Assembly (NCBI GenBank): GCA_902581925.1
Contig: CACHQB010000013.1
Location: 1-32,586, forward strand
Length of the DNA stretch: 32,586 bases
DNA from: an uncultured Pelagibacteraceae bacterium
Lineage (GTDB): Bacteria > Pseudomonadota > Alphaproteobacteria > Pelagibacterales > Pelagibacteraceae
Direction: 5' to 3'
Translations under genes and position numbers: made by a program
In this document: one piece after another, positions 1 to 8,051 of the stretch
How positions within the stretch are numbered: the stretch's first letter is position 1
Layout: the number at the start of each line of letters is the position of its first letter
Notes under the pieces: generated by a model
Told to the model about the DNA's origin: nothing
What the model saw: only the letters and a program-made list of their open reading frames with translations
The model's database searches: none

Positions 1-2
1 AT

Positions 3-1097
3 GAGTGTTACACTGATCCAGATTATTTATCTATTGAGAGAAAAAAAATTTTTGAAAATAAATGGGTGGTAATTGGTGTTGGTAGTTCCTTACCAGATAT
101 TGGAGACGCGAAACCATTTGACATGCTAGGAATTCCATTAATTATTTTACGAGATAAAAATAATAAAATTAGAGTTTTTCATAATGTTTGTAGTCATCGA
201 GGTTTTAAGATTCTTCAAGAAAAATGTAAAATTAAGAATGTAATAAGATGCCCGTATCATTCTTGGTCATATGACATGAGTGGCAAGTTAATAGCCACAC
301 CACATATTGGTGGAATGAATAAACATAATTGTAATAAATTTAGTAAATCACAAAGCGGTCTTAAGGAAGTTAGATCTCATGTTTGGTTAGATTTAATTTT
401 TGTAAATTTAAATAAAAATGAAATCAATTTCGAAAAATACATTAAACCTTTAAGTGACAGATGGAAAAAATTTTGGCCAATAGAAGACAGGGACTTAATT
501 GTTTATTCAAAAGATTATGGTTATTTTAATTTAAATGCTAAATGTAATTGGAAATTTGCAATAGAAAATTATTGCGAAAGTTATCATCTACCCTGGGTTC
601 ATCCTGGATTAAACTCTTACTCAAAAATTGATGATCATTATCATATTCAAGGATTACCTAATCGTTTTGCTGGGCAAGGCACTATGGTTTATAATCCAAG
701 GTTTAAAAGTAACTTAAAATTTCCAACATTTCCAAACTGGCCAAAAGATCAAGAGCATATTGCTGAATACGTTGCTCTTTTCCCAAATGTAATGCTTGGG
801 ATTCATAAAGACCATTTTTACGCCTACTGGTTAGAACCAGTAAATAATGAATATACAAAAGAACATATGGAAATTTTTTATGTTGGTAACGAAGCGGCAA
901 ATTCGAATAAATTTAAATCACTTAGAAAACAAAACTTTGAACTTTGGAAAGGAGTTCAAAGTGAAGATTTAAATATAATTGAGGGAATGCAAGATGGGAG
1001 AAAATCACCATCTTATAATGGGGGAAATTTTTCACCTGTGATGGATAATCCCACCCATCATTTCCACAAATGGGTTGCAAACAATATAATGAAATGA
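3..1097 (+). CDS. Rieske non-heme iron oxygenase, large subunit (5' truncated by window edge)
   Basis: The reading frame is open to the left edge and codes for family-like residues (ECYTDPDYLSIERKKIFENK) before the first GTG at 66, so the true start lies outside the window. A Rieske [2Fe-2S] centre is visible: CSH near base 190 and CPYH near base 250. The catalytic domain has the mononuclear-iron pattern ENYCESYHLPWVH (about 560-602), with the carboxylate ligand probably in QSEDLN (about 957-974). This is the architecture of choline monooxygenase and of the betaine demethylase GbcA, which remove or oxidise N-methyl groups with O2 and a reductase partner. It lies 11 bases upstream of a betaine-homocysteine methyltransferase, which suggests a quaternary-amine substrate such as glycine betaine. 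The reductase is not in the window. The family call is strong; the substrate is inferred from neighbours. Confidence 0.85.
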   Translation, partial: ECYTDPDYLSIERKKIFENKWVVIGVGSSLPDIGDAKPFDMLGIPLIILRDKNNKIRVFHNVCSHRGFKILQEKCKIKNVIRCPYHSWSYDMSGKLIATPHIGGMNKHNCNKFSKSQSGLKEVRSHVWLDLIFVNLNKNEINFEKYIKPLSDRWKKFWPIEDRDLIVYSKDYGYFNLNAKCNWKFAIENYCESYHLPWVHPGLNSYSKIDDHYHIQGLPNRFAGQGTMVYNPRFKSNLKFPTFPNWPKDQEHIAEYVALFPNVMLGIHKDHFYAYWLEPVNNEYTKEHMEIFYVGNEAANSNKFKSLRKQNFELWKGVQSEDLNIIEGMQDGRKSPSYNGGNFSPVMDNPTHHFHKWVANNIMK

Positions 1098-1108
1098 AAG
1101 GATAAATT

Positions 1109-2149
1109 ATGAAAAAAGATCTTATTACCAGATTAAATGAAGGACCTATTATGTGTGCAGAAGGATACCTTTTTGCAATGGAAAGAAGAGGTTATCTTTC
1201 AGCAGGTCCATTTGTTCCTGAAGTAGTTTTAGAACATCCTGAGGTAGTAACTCAGTTACATAGAGAATTTATTAGAGCTGGATCAGATGTTGTTCAAGCA
1301 TTTACTTATTATGGTCATAGAGAAAAACTGAGAATTATTGGCAAAGAAGATATGTTAGAGCCACTCCAAAAAAATGCTCTTAAGATAGCGAAAGACGCTG
1401 CGAATGAATTTAAAGATTTAGATTTAATGGTTTGTGGAGATGTAGCTAATACAAACGTATTTGATCCTGGTGATGCTAATACTCATAAACAATGTCAACA
1501 AATGTATGAAGAACAGATAGCTTGGGCGAAAGAAGCTGGTGTTGATTTTGTAATTGCAGAAACAATAAATTGGACAGAAGAAATGAAGATAGCATTAAAA
1601 GCAATTAAAGATGCTGGACTTATTGCAGTTTGTAATTTTGCAATTCCTAGAGGGGACAAAACTAGAGAAGGTCATACCGCTGAAGATGCTTGCAAAATGA
1701 TGGAAGATTTAGGTGCAGATGTAGTTGGTTTAAATTGTTATCGAGGACCTAAAATGACAATGAAACTATTAAAAAAAGTTAGAGAAAAAGTTTCATGTCA
1801 CGTTGCTGGACTTCCTGTACCATACAGAACAACAGAGGAAGAACCTGGTTTTCTAAATATAACTGATCATGGTTGCAATTGTATTCCAGGGGGAAATGCA
1901 TTCCCAGTAGCTTTAGATAATTTGTTTTGTAACAGATTTGAAATGGCAGAGTTTGCAAAAGATTGTGTTCAGAACAAAATAAATTTTGTTGGTATATGTT
2001 GTGGAGCAGAAGCACATCACGTAAGAGAAATGTCAGTTGCAATTGGAAAAAAACCAATTTCAATGAAATATATGCCTGATATGAGCAAACATTTCCATCA
2101 TGGTACAGATAAATCTCTAAAAAAAGTAAACAAGGAAATTAAATACTAA
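1109..2149 (+). CDS. bhmT: betaine-homocysteine S-methyltransferase (BHMT type)
   Basis: 346 residues with strong similarity to animal BHMT from the N-terminus (RGYLSAGPFVPEVVLEHPE, then QLHREFIRAGSDVVQAFTYY). The zinc ligands of this family are present as C210 (GLNCYRG) and the pair C297-C298 (GICCGAEAHHVREM). The expected reaction moves a methyl group from glycine betaine to homocysteine, giving methionine and dimethylglycine in the cytosol. The protein is shorter than animal BHMT (about 400 residues), lacking most of the C-terminal oligomerisation extension. It starts with ATG after AAAGGAT and its stop TAA overlaps the ATG of the next gene by one base. The next gene would consume dimethylglycine, which supports the betaine assignment. 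Sulfonium donors such as DMSP remain an alternative methyl source. Confidence 0.88.
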   Translation: MKKDLITRLNEGPIMCAEGYLFAMERRGYLSAGPFVPEVVLEHPEVVTQLHREFIRAGSDVVQAFTYYGHREKLRIIGKEDMLEPLQKNALKIAKDAANEFKDLDLMVCGDVANTNVFDPGDANTHKQCQQMYEEQIAWAKEAGVDFVIAETINWTEEMKIALKAIKDAGLIAVCNFAIPRGDKTREGHTAEDACKMMEDLGADVVGLNCYRGPKMTMKLLKKVREKVSCHVAGLPVPYRTTEEEPGFLNITDHGCNCIPGGNAFPVALDNLFCNRFEMAEFAKDCVQNKINFVGICCGAEAHHVREMSVAIGKKPISMKYMPDMSKHFHHGTDKSLKKVNKEIKY

Positions 2150-4554
2150 TGGAAAAGCATGCGAAGGTAGTAATCATAGGAGGTGGTGTAGTAGGGTGCT
2201 CTATTCTTTATCATTTATCTAAATTTGGATTAAAGGATTGTATATTGCTTGAAAGAAACGAGCTTACTTCTGGTTCGTCTTGGCATGCAGCAGGAAATGT
2301 TCATGTAATATCTTCAGATCCAAATATTTCTAGGATGATGGCTTATACGATAGGCTTGTATAAAGAGATAGAAAAAGAGTCTGGTCACTCAACTGGATTT
2401 AAACCTAGTGGAGGGTTTTATTTAGCATCAAACGAAGTGTGGGCTGAATATTTAAAAAGAGAAAGATCAAAAGCAAGATACATGGGACTTGATCAAGAGT
2501 TTATTTCTCTAGAGGAAGTAAAAAAGAAACATCCTTTAATTGATCCCTCTAGATACTTGCTAGCATTATGGGATCCTATTGATGGTGAAGTTGATCCATC
2601 AGGAGTTACTTATGCTTTTGCAAAAGCTGCAAAAGTTCATGGTGGAAAATATTACACGCATACTGTTGTTAAAGATACGAAACAAAAAGAAGACGGGACT
2701 TGGGATGTCTTTACTGAAAAGGGAAATATTAATGCTGAAATAGTAATTAACGCTGGTGGTTTATGGGCAAGAGAAGTTGGGCAATTAGCTGGGATCAACC
2801 TTCCTGTTCAACCAATGGAGCACCACTATTTAATCACTGAACCTATTCCTGAAATCGAAGCAATGGGTGATCAAAGACTACCTATAGGAACAGATTTTGA
2901 GGGAAATATTTACTTTAGACAAGAAGGAAAAGGAATGTTGCTTGGAACCTATGAGCCAAAATCAACACCTTGGAAAGTAGAGGGTACACCAATGAATTTT
3001 GGGCATGAGTTACTTGAGCCAAAGTTAGATAATATAGAAGATAGATTAGCAATTGGTTTTGAAAGAATGCCAGCTTTAGAGCGTGCAGGTATAAAAAATA
3101 TAGTTAATGGTCCTTTTACTTTTGGTCCAGACGGAAGTCCTCTTATTGGTCCAGTACCAGGAATGAAAAATTATTGGGTTGCTGTTGGTGTTATGGCTGG
3201 ATTTTGTCAAGGTGGTGGTGTTGGAAAATGTATAGCAGAATGGATTATTGACGGAGAACCATCAATAGATGTTTGGGCAATGGATGTTGCAAGATTTGGA
3301 GATTATGCATCACCTCAATATGGGACAATAAAATCCTCAGAAAATTATGAGCGAAGATTTATTATGACTTTTCCAAACGAAACTTTACCAAAGGGAAGAA
3401 AACAAAAAACTACTGCGCTGTATGATCGTTTTGTAAATCAAGGTGCTGTTATGGGAGATAGCTTTGGATTGGAAAATGTTTTGTGGTTTGCAAATAATAA
3501 AGAAGATGCTCATGAAGAGCCTACTATTAAAAGATCAAGATCACATGACTATGTTTCAAAAGAAGTTATTAATGTAAGAGAAAATGTTGGTTTAATAGAA
3601 GTTGCCAATTTTTCAAAACATGAATTCAAAGGTCCTGATGCTAGAAAATTTTTAGATCACATAATGGCTGGAAGACTCCCAAAGCCAGGAAGAATATCTT
3701 TATCCCCAATGTTGTCATATAGAGGAAAGTTATGTGGTGATTTAACTGTGGCTTGTTTAGATGAAAATGAATTCATGGTGTTTGGTTCTGGAGCTGCTCA
3801 AGAAATGCATAGACGTTGGTTTGAGAGTCATTTAGATAAATTTAATTTAAGTTATTCTAATATATCTGATGAGTATCATGGTTTGTCTATTGCAGGACCT
3901 AACTCACGTAAAGTTTTAGAAAAAATTGTAAGAGACGATGTTTCAAATGAAAAATTTAAATTTAGAGATTCTAGAAGAATGTTTGTTGGTGGTGTACCAG
4001 CAATAATAAATAGAATTTCATTTACTGGCGAACTTGGATATGAAATTTATGTAGCACCTCACTATCAATTAAAACTTTTTGAAGAATTAATGGAAGCTGG
4101 TAAAGAATTTAATATTAAACCTTTTGGTGGAAGAGCATTAATGTCAATGAGGTTAGAGAAAAATTGGGGAGCGTGGACTTTAGATTATAGACCAGATTTT
4201 ACAGCAAAAGAGACAGGCTTAGATGCTTTTATAAATTGGGATAAAGAGTTTATTGGTAAAGAAAGTGCACAAAAGGAAAATTCTTCAAATAAACTTATAC
4301 CATTAATTGTTGAAACAAATGACATTGATGTAACAAATAATGAAGCAGTCATGAATGGAGACCAAAGTATTGGATATGTAACCTCGGGTGGGTTTGCTCA
4401 TTTTGTAAATAAAAGTGTAGCATTTACCTTTATTGATCAAAAAAACATTAATTCTGAAAATAAAATTCAAGTAGAGATAAATGGAGATTTATTTAATTGT
4501 TCAATTATTAAAGAACCACTTTATGATCCAAGTGGTCAAAAAATGAGAAGCTAA
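2149..4554 (+). CDS. FAD-dependent dimethylglycine/sarcosine dehydrogenase-like protein with GcvT domain (copy 1)
   Basis: 801 residues. The N-terminal DAO-type FAD domain begins with GGGVVG (residues 11-16). SGSSWHAAG has H46 at the position where mitochondrial DMGDH carries covalently bound FAD. A middle domain follows, then a GcvT-type folate-binding domain (roughly residues 430-800) with SFTGELGYEIY and a GcvT C-terminal barrel. The family oxidises N-methyl groups of dimethylglycine or sarcosine and passes the one-carbon unit to tetrahydrofolate and the electrons to ETF. It is coupled by TAATG to BHMT, whose product is dimethylglycine. A paralogue of nearly equal length lies at 12142, so one may be DMGDH and the other sarcosine dehydrogenase; sequence reading alone does not decide which. 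Confidence 0.85.
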   Translation: MEKHAKVVIIGGGVVGCSILYHLSKFGLKDCILLERNELTSGSSWHAAGNVHVISSDPNISRMMAYTIGLYKEIEKESGHSTGFKPSGGFYLASNEVWAEYLKRERSKARYMGLDQEFISLEEVKKKHPLIDPSRYLLALWDPIDGEVDPSGVTYAFAKAAKVHGGKYYTHTVVKDTKQKEDGTWDVFTEKGNINAEIVINAGGLWAREVGQLAGINLPVQPMEHHYLITEPIPEIEAMGDQRLPIGTDFEGNIYFRQEGKGMLLGTYEPKSTPWKVEGTPMNFGHELLEPKLDNIEDRLAIGFERMPALERAGIKNIVNGPFTFGPDGSPLIGPVPGMKNYWVAVGVMAGFCQGGGVGKCIAEWIIDGEPSIDVWAMDVARFGDYASPQYGTIKSSENYERRFIMTFPNETLPKGRKQKTTALYDRFVNQGAVMGDSFGLENVLWFANNKEDAHEEPTIKRSRSHDYVSKEVINVRENVGLIEVANFSKHEFKGPDARKFLDHIMAGRLPKPGRISLSPMLSYRGKLCGDLTVACLDENEFMVFGSGAAQEMHRRWFESHLDKFNLSYSNISDEYHGLSIAGPNSRKVLEKIVRDDVSNEKFKFRDSRRMFVGGVPAIINRISFTGELGYEIYVAPHYQLKLFEELMEAGKEFNIKPFGGRALMSMRLEKNWGAWTLDYRPDFTAKETGLDAFINWDKEFIGKESAQKENSSNKLIPLIVETNDIDVTNNEAVMNGDQSIGYVTSGGFAHFVNKSVAFTFIDQKNINSENKIQVEINGDLFNCSIIKEPLYDPSGQKMRS

Positions 4555-5180
4555 TGGCTCAAAAAGACGTAGGAAACAAAATTCCAATTTATAAGCTTAA
4601 AACTACTGATGAAGTTATGAAGTATTACGATGAGTGGGGAGACAAAGATAAATATAATAAAGACATGGTTGATTGGAACTATACAGGGCCTAAAGAAACC
4701 GCAGAAACATTTAATAAATATGAGAAAAATAAAGATACTTTAATTTTTGATGCTGGATGTGGAACAGGTTTAGTTGGATTGGAGCTTAAAAAATATAGTT
4801 TTAAAAATTTTCATGGAGCCGATTTATCTCAAACTTTATTAGATACTGTACCAAAAGATCTTTATCAAAAATTAGTAAAGATTGATTTAAACAAACCAAT
4901 TGAAGTTGAGAATAATTTTTATGGTGGAGTAATGTGTGTTGGAACATTTACTTTTGGGCATGTAAAGCCAAATGCATTAGATGAATTTATAAGAGTCACA
5001 AAACCAGGTGGTTTAATTTGTTTCACAATTAATGAAGGAATTCATGAAGAGTATGGTTTTGATAAAAAAATTGATATACTGAAAGACAGCAAGAGGTGGG
5101 AAGAAATAGAATTTTTTAAATCTGACTATATTGCTAGCAAAGATGTTAACGCATGGTTAGGGTTGTATAGGGTATTATGA
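4554..5180 (+). CDS. class I SAM-dependent methyltransferase (METTL27/WBSCR27-like)
   Basis: 208 residues. SAM-binding motif I is clear at residues 64-72 (IFDAGCGTG) and is followed by an acidic residue after strand 2 (HGADLSQ). A post-motif FIRVTKPGGLICFTINE is typical of the Rossmann-fold methyltransferase superfamily. The N-terminal region (EVMKYYDEWGDKDKYNKDMV) resembles the METTL27-like group that methylates unknown small molecules. It is coupled to the upstream dehydrogenase by TAATG and to the downstream M24 gene by a 4-base overlap, so it probably works in the same pathway. The substrate cannot be read from sequence. A SAM-dependent methyltransferase in an operon that otherwise removes methyl groups is notable. 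Confidence 0.8.
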   Translation: MAQKDVGNKIPIYKLKTTDEVMKYYDEWGDKDKYNKDMVDWNYTGPKETAETFNKYEKNKDTLIFDAGCGTGLVGLELKKYSFKNFHGADLSQTLLDTVPKDLYQKLVKIDLNKPIEVENNFYGGVMCVGTFTFGHVKPNALDEFIRVTKPGGLICFTINEGIHEEYGFDKKIDILKDSKRWEEIEFFKSDYIASKDVNAWLGLYRVL

Positions 5181-6412
5181 GGTTTAGTAGAAAAATAGCT
5201 CCTGAGATAAAACCAAGACAAAATTTTATTACCAAAAAAAGATTAAGAGAAGATGAGATTGATTTTGATAAATTAAGATCATATCGTTTAGATAGGGTCA
5301 GAAAAGAATTATTAAAAAACAATTTAGAGGCTTGTATTCTCTTTGATCCAGTGAATGTTCGTTATGCTTTAGATACAGTCAACATGAGTGTCTATAATAT
5401 GCATAATTTAACAAGATATTGTTTTATTCCTGTAAATGGACCAACAATTCTTTATGAGTATTTTAATTGTGAAATATTATCAAAGCATTTAAATCTAATT
5501 GACGAAATAAGACCTGCAATCACATGGGATTATTTTAGCAATGGAGACCAAGCAAATCTACAATTATCAAAATGGATTAATGAAGTTAAAGATTTATCAA
5601 AAAATTATTTTAAAACAAAAAAAATTGCAATCGATGTTCTAAATGGTCCTGCGGTTGCAGCTTTAAATAAAGAAGGTATTGAGGTTGTAGATGCGAAATT
5701 GATTTTAGAACAAGCAAGAGTAATAAAATCACCTGATGAATTAATATGCATGAAAGCAGCAATCGAAGTTGCAGAAAAAGGTGTATCTAAGATGAGATCA
5801 GATCTAAAACCAGGCATGACTGAAGATGAATTGTGGTCAATTTTACATAAGACAAATATTGAAAATGGAGGAGAGTGGATTGAGTGTAGGATTTTATCTT
5901 CTGGTGAAAGAACAAATCCATGGATGCAAGAGAGTAGTAATAAAGTTATGCAACAGGGAGAAATTGTTGCTTTTGATACAGATATGGTTGGTCCCTATGG
6001 ATACTGTGCTGACATATCAAGAGCCTTTGTAGTTGGACATAAATTTAATGATAAGCAAAAAAAACTATATTCAATGGCTAGAAATCAAATTGATCATAAT
6101 TTTAGATTAATAAAACCAGGAATGAGTTTTAAAGAATTTATAAAAAAATCTTGGGTTTTGCCTGATGAATATTATGGAAATAGGTATTCATGTATGATTC
6201 ATGGAATTGGTTTGTGTGATGAGTGGCCTCAAATAAGATATCCAACTGATGGTGGAGAAGAAAGTGGAACTTTTGAGAGGAACATGACAATCACACTTGA
6301 GAGTTATATTGGTAAAGTTGGTGGCAAAGAAGGTGTAAAACTTGAACAACAGTACTTAATTGGTGAAAATGGACTTGAATTAATGTCCCATCATCCGTTA
6401 GAAGACATTTAA
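5177..6412 (+). CDS. M24-family metalloenzyme, DddP-like (candidate DMSP lyase)
   Basis: 411 residues with the creatinase/aminopeptidase-P two-domain layout. Six likely metal ligands are in place: D267, D269, D279, H342, E375 and E390. Their spacing closely follows that known for the DMSP lyase DddP (D295, D297, D307, H371, E406, E421). D348 in HGIGLCDEWP and Y337 in RYSCMIHG match the DddP catalytic residues Asp377 and Tyr366. Other DddP-like stretches are GGEWIECRILSSGERTNPW and LFDPVNVRYALDTVNM. DddP splits dimethylsulfoniopropionate into DMS and acrylate. Alternatives in the same fold are creatinase (giving sarcosine, which neighbouring enzymes could use) and Xaa-Pro peptidase. The M24 assignment is secure; DddP-like similarity is strong by eye; lyase activity is inference. 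It overlaps the upstream gene by 4 bases and the downstream gene by 1 base. Confidence 0.82.
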   Translation: MRFSRKIAPEIKPRQNFITKKRLREDEIDFDKLRSYRLDRVRKELLKNNLEACILFDPVNVRYALDTVNMSVYNMHNLTRYCFIPVNGPTILYEYFNCEILSKHLNLIDEIRPAITWDYFSNGDQANLQLSKWINEVKDLSKNYFKTKKIAIDVLNGPAVAALNKEGIEVVDAKLILEQARVIKSPDELICMKAAIEVAEKGVSKMRSDLKPGMTEDELWSILHKTNIENGGEWIECRILSSGERTNPWMQESSNKVMQQGEIVAFDTDMVGPYGYCADISRAFVVGHKFNDKQKKLYSMARNQIDHNFRLIKPGMSFKEFIKKSWVLPDEYYGNRYSCMIHGIGLCDEWPQIRYPTDGGEESGTFERNMTITLESYIGKVGGKEGVKLEQQYLIGENGLELMSHHPLEDI

Positions 6413-6822
6413 TGAAAATTATTTTAGTTATGGGTTTGCCTGGAGCTGGAAAAACAACTCTTGCAGATGAAATGGCACCACTTTTAAATGCAAAAAGATT
6501 AAATGCAGATGAAGTAAGAAAAGCTGCAAATGATTGGGATTTTTCTGAAGAAGGAAGAGTAAGACAGGCGAAAAGAATGGCTGAAGCAGCATTGAAAATA
6601 AAAGCAGAAGGTCATTATGTAATTGCTGATTTTATTGCACCAACCCCTGAAGCAAGAAGTTTATTTCCAGCAGATTTTAGAGTGTGGGTCGATACAATTA
6701 AAGAAGGAAGATTTGAAGACACCAATCAAATGTTTGTTAATCCTAAGAATTTTGATTTTCATGTAACAACTCAGGATGCAAAAAGTTGGGCACCAAAAAT
6801 AATAGAGGAGATAAAAAAATGA
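6412..6822 (+). CDS. small P-loop kinase, adenylylsulfate-kinase-like
   Basis: 136 residues, with Walker A GLPGAGKTT at residues 8-16. A following LNADEVRKAANDWDFSEEGR stretch recalls the LDGDNVR...DLGFS..DR region of APS kinase. It is much shorter than true APS kinases (about 200 residues) and no sulfurylase lies nearby, so phosphorylation of some other small hydroxyl compound is at least as likely as PAPS synthesis. The start overlaps the upstream stop (TAATG) and the end overlaps the ATG of a nucleotidylyltransferase (ATGA). The two are therefore probably translated together and may act in sequence: phosphorylate, then activate with a nucleotide. The substrate is unknown. Confidence 0.78.
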   Translation: MKIILVMGLPGAGKTTLADEMAPLLNAKRLNADEVRKAANDWDFSEEGRVRQAKRMAEAALKIKAEGHYVIADFIAPTPEARSLFPADFRVWVDTIKEGRFEDTNQMFVNPKNFDFHVTTQDAKSWAPKIIEEIKK

Positions 6823-7193
6823 CACATCAATGGGATGACAAAAAACCAACAGCACAAATGCTAGGAAGATGGCAACCTTTTCACGATGGACATTATAGTT
6901 TGTTTAAAGAAATTATTAAAAAAACTGGACAAGTTTGTATTCAAATTAGGGATGTGCAAGGTGTAGATGATAATCCTTTTGATTTTGAAACAGTGAAAAA
7001 AAACATTGAAGATAAATTAAATCCTGAATTTGAAGGGCAATTTAAAATAATGTTAGTACCTAATATTACAAATATTTGTTATGGTAGAGGAGTTGGATAT
7101 AAGATTGAGGAAATAGTTTTGGATGAAGAAACTCAAAAAATATCAGCAACCAAGATTAGAGCAAAAATGAGAGAAGAGGGAAAGTTAAAATAA
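6819..7193 (+). CDS. small nucleotidylyltransferase (HxGH, cytidylyl/adenylyltransferase superfamily)
   Basis: I choose the ATG at 6819, which overlaps the upstream TGA (ATGA) and gives about 124 residues (MTHQWDDKK...). An ATG further upstream at 6786 is in frame but lies deep inside the kinase gene. GRWQPFHDGHYSLF carries the HxGH nucleotide-binding motif, and the C-terminal ISATKIRAKMREEG matches the ISSTxIR signature of the superfamily (NadM, PPAT and CTP:phosphoglycerol transferases). Such enzymes couple a phosphorylated metabolite to AMP or CMP. The upstream kinase could supply the phosphate ester. Neither the nucleotide nor the acceptor can be identified from sequence. A coding role is certain given both motifs and the coupling. 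Confidence 0.82.
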   Translation: MTHQWDDKKPTAQMLGRWQPFHDGHYSLFKEIIKKTGQVCIQIRDVQGVDDNPFDFETVKKNIEDKLNPEFEGQFKIMLVPNITNICYGRGVGYKIEEIVLDEETQKISATKIRAKMREEGKLK

Positions 7194-7199
7194 AATTAA

Positions 7200-8051
7200 A
7201 TGAACGATAGACTCAAGACTATTGTAGATTTAGAAAAATATCCAATACACGATTTAAATTCACCAATAATTAAAAATCTAGTTAAAAAATGTAAAGAAGA
7301 ACTTGATCGACATAGTTGTTCAACAATTCCAAACTTTATTTTGCCTAAATCGCTTAAGGTAATGAATTCTGAGTTAGAAAAACAATTAGAAGAAGTTTAT
7401 ATGTCTAAAGAGAGTATAAATGCTTACTTGTATGCAAAGGATGATCCTTTATTACCAAAAGATCATCCAAAAAGAACTTTTATGAATAGATACAATGGAT
7501 ATTTAAATTCAGATTGTTTTCCAAAAGACTCCGAAATGAAATATTTATACGAAACTGAAGAACTTTTAAAATTTGTATCTGCTTGTTTAGATGTTTCTCC
7601 TATTTACAGATGGGCAGATCCTTTAGCATGTCATGCGTACAATGTTATGAAACCAGATGGAGTACTCCCATGGCATTTTGATAGTTGTGAATTTACACTT
7701 AGTTTAATGATCCAAAAACCTGAGAAGGGAGGAGTATTTGAGTACTGTCCAAATATTAGAGAACCAGGAAATGAAAATTTCGAAGAAGTTCAAAAAGTTA
7801 TAGCAGGAGATAGAACTAGAGTGAGACAATTGAAATTAGAGCCAGGAGATTTACAAATATTTAAAGGTAGATTTACTTTGCATAGGGTAACAAAAGTTGA
7901 AGGCCAAAAATCAAGGTATATGTGTATTCCAGCTTATGTTTTAGATCCATGGAGAGTAAACACTCCAGAACATTCTAAAGCTATTTATGGTAAAGTTTTA
8001 CCAATTCATATAGAAAGAAATCAGGCTAGATCCGATGGATTGACTGATTAA
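7200..8051 (+). CDS. 2-oxoglutarate/Fe(II)-dependent oxygenase-like protein
   Basis: 283 residues. The iron facial triad is visible as H159-x-D161 (LPWHFDSCEFT) and H228 (FTLHRVT). A likely 2-oxoglutarate anchor is R239 (KSRYMCIPAYV). Between them, LEPGDLQIFKGRF is the usual jelly-roll strand before the distal His. The first ~130 residues show no family I recognise. These enzymes hydroxylate or demethylate small molecules using 2-oxoglutarate and O2. The gene starts 6 bases after the nucleotidylyltransferase and abuts the crotonase (stop 8051, start 8052), so it belongs to the same transcript. The substrate is unknown; an osmolyte or an intermediate of the kinase/nucleotidyltransferase pair is plausible. 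Confidence 0.78.
   Translation: MNDRLKTIVDLEKYPIHDLNSPIIKNLVKKCKEELDRHSCSTIPNFILPKSLKVMNSELEKQLEEVYMSKESINAYLYAKDDPLLPKDHPKRTFMNRYNGYLNSDCFPKDSEMKYLYETEELLKFVSACLDVSPIYRWADPLACHAYNVMKPDGVLPWHFDSCEFTLSLMIQKPEKGGVFEYCPNIREPGNENFEEVQKVIAGDRTRVRQLKLEPGDLQIFKGRFTLHRVTKVEGQKSRYMCIPAYVLDPWRVNTPEHSKAIYGKVLPIHIERNQARSDGLTD

Noticed and set aside
1..72. ATG at position 1 as the start of a gene
   Set aside because: It reads into a stop at 70-72 in a frame different from the Rieske protein.
703..900. Minus-strand ORF of 65 codons inside the Rieske gene
   Set aside because: It is fully contained in a well-supported gene and has no motif; it is a shadow frame.
1098..1108. SAM riboswitch in front of the BHMT gene, known from SAR11
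   Set aside because: Only 11 bases separate it from the upstream gene, so any riboswitch would have to lie before the Rieske gene, outside the window.
6786..6818. Upstream ATG at 6786 as start of the nucleotidylyltransferase
   Set aside because: It would overlap the kinase by 37 bases and add a non-conserved tail; the ATGA at 6819 fits the coupling pattern.
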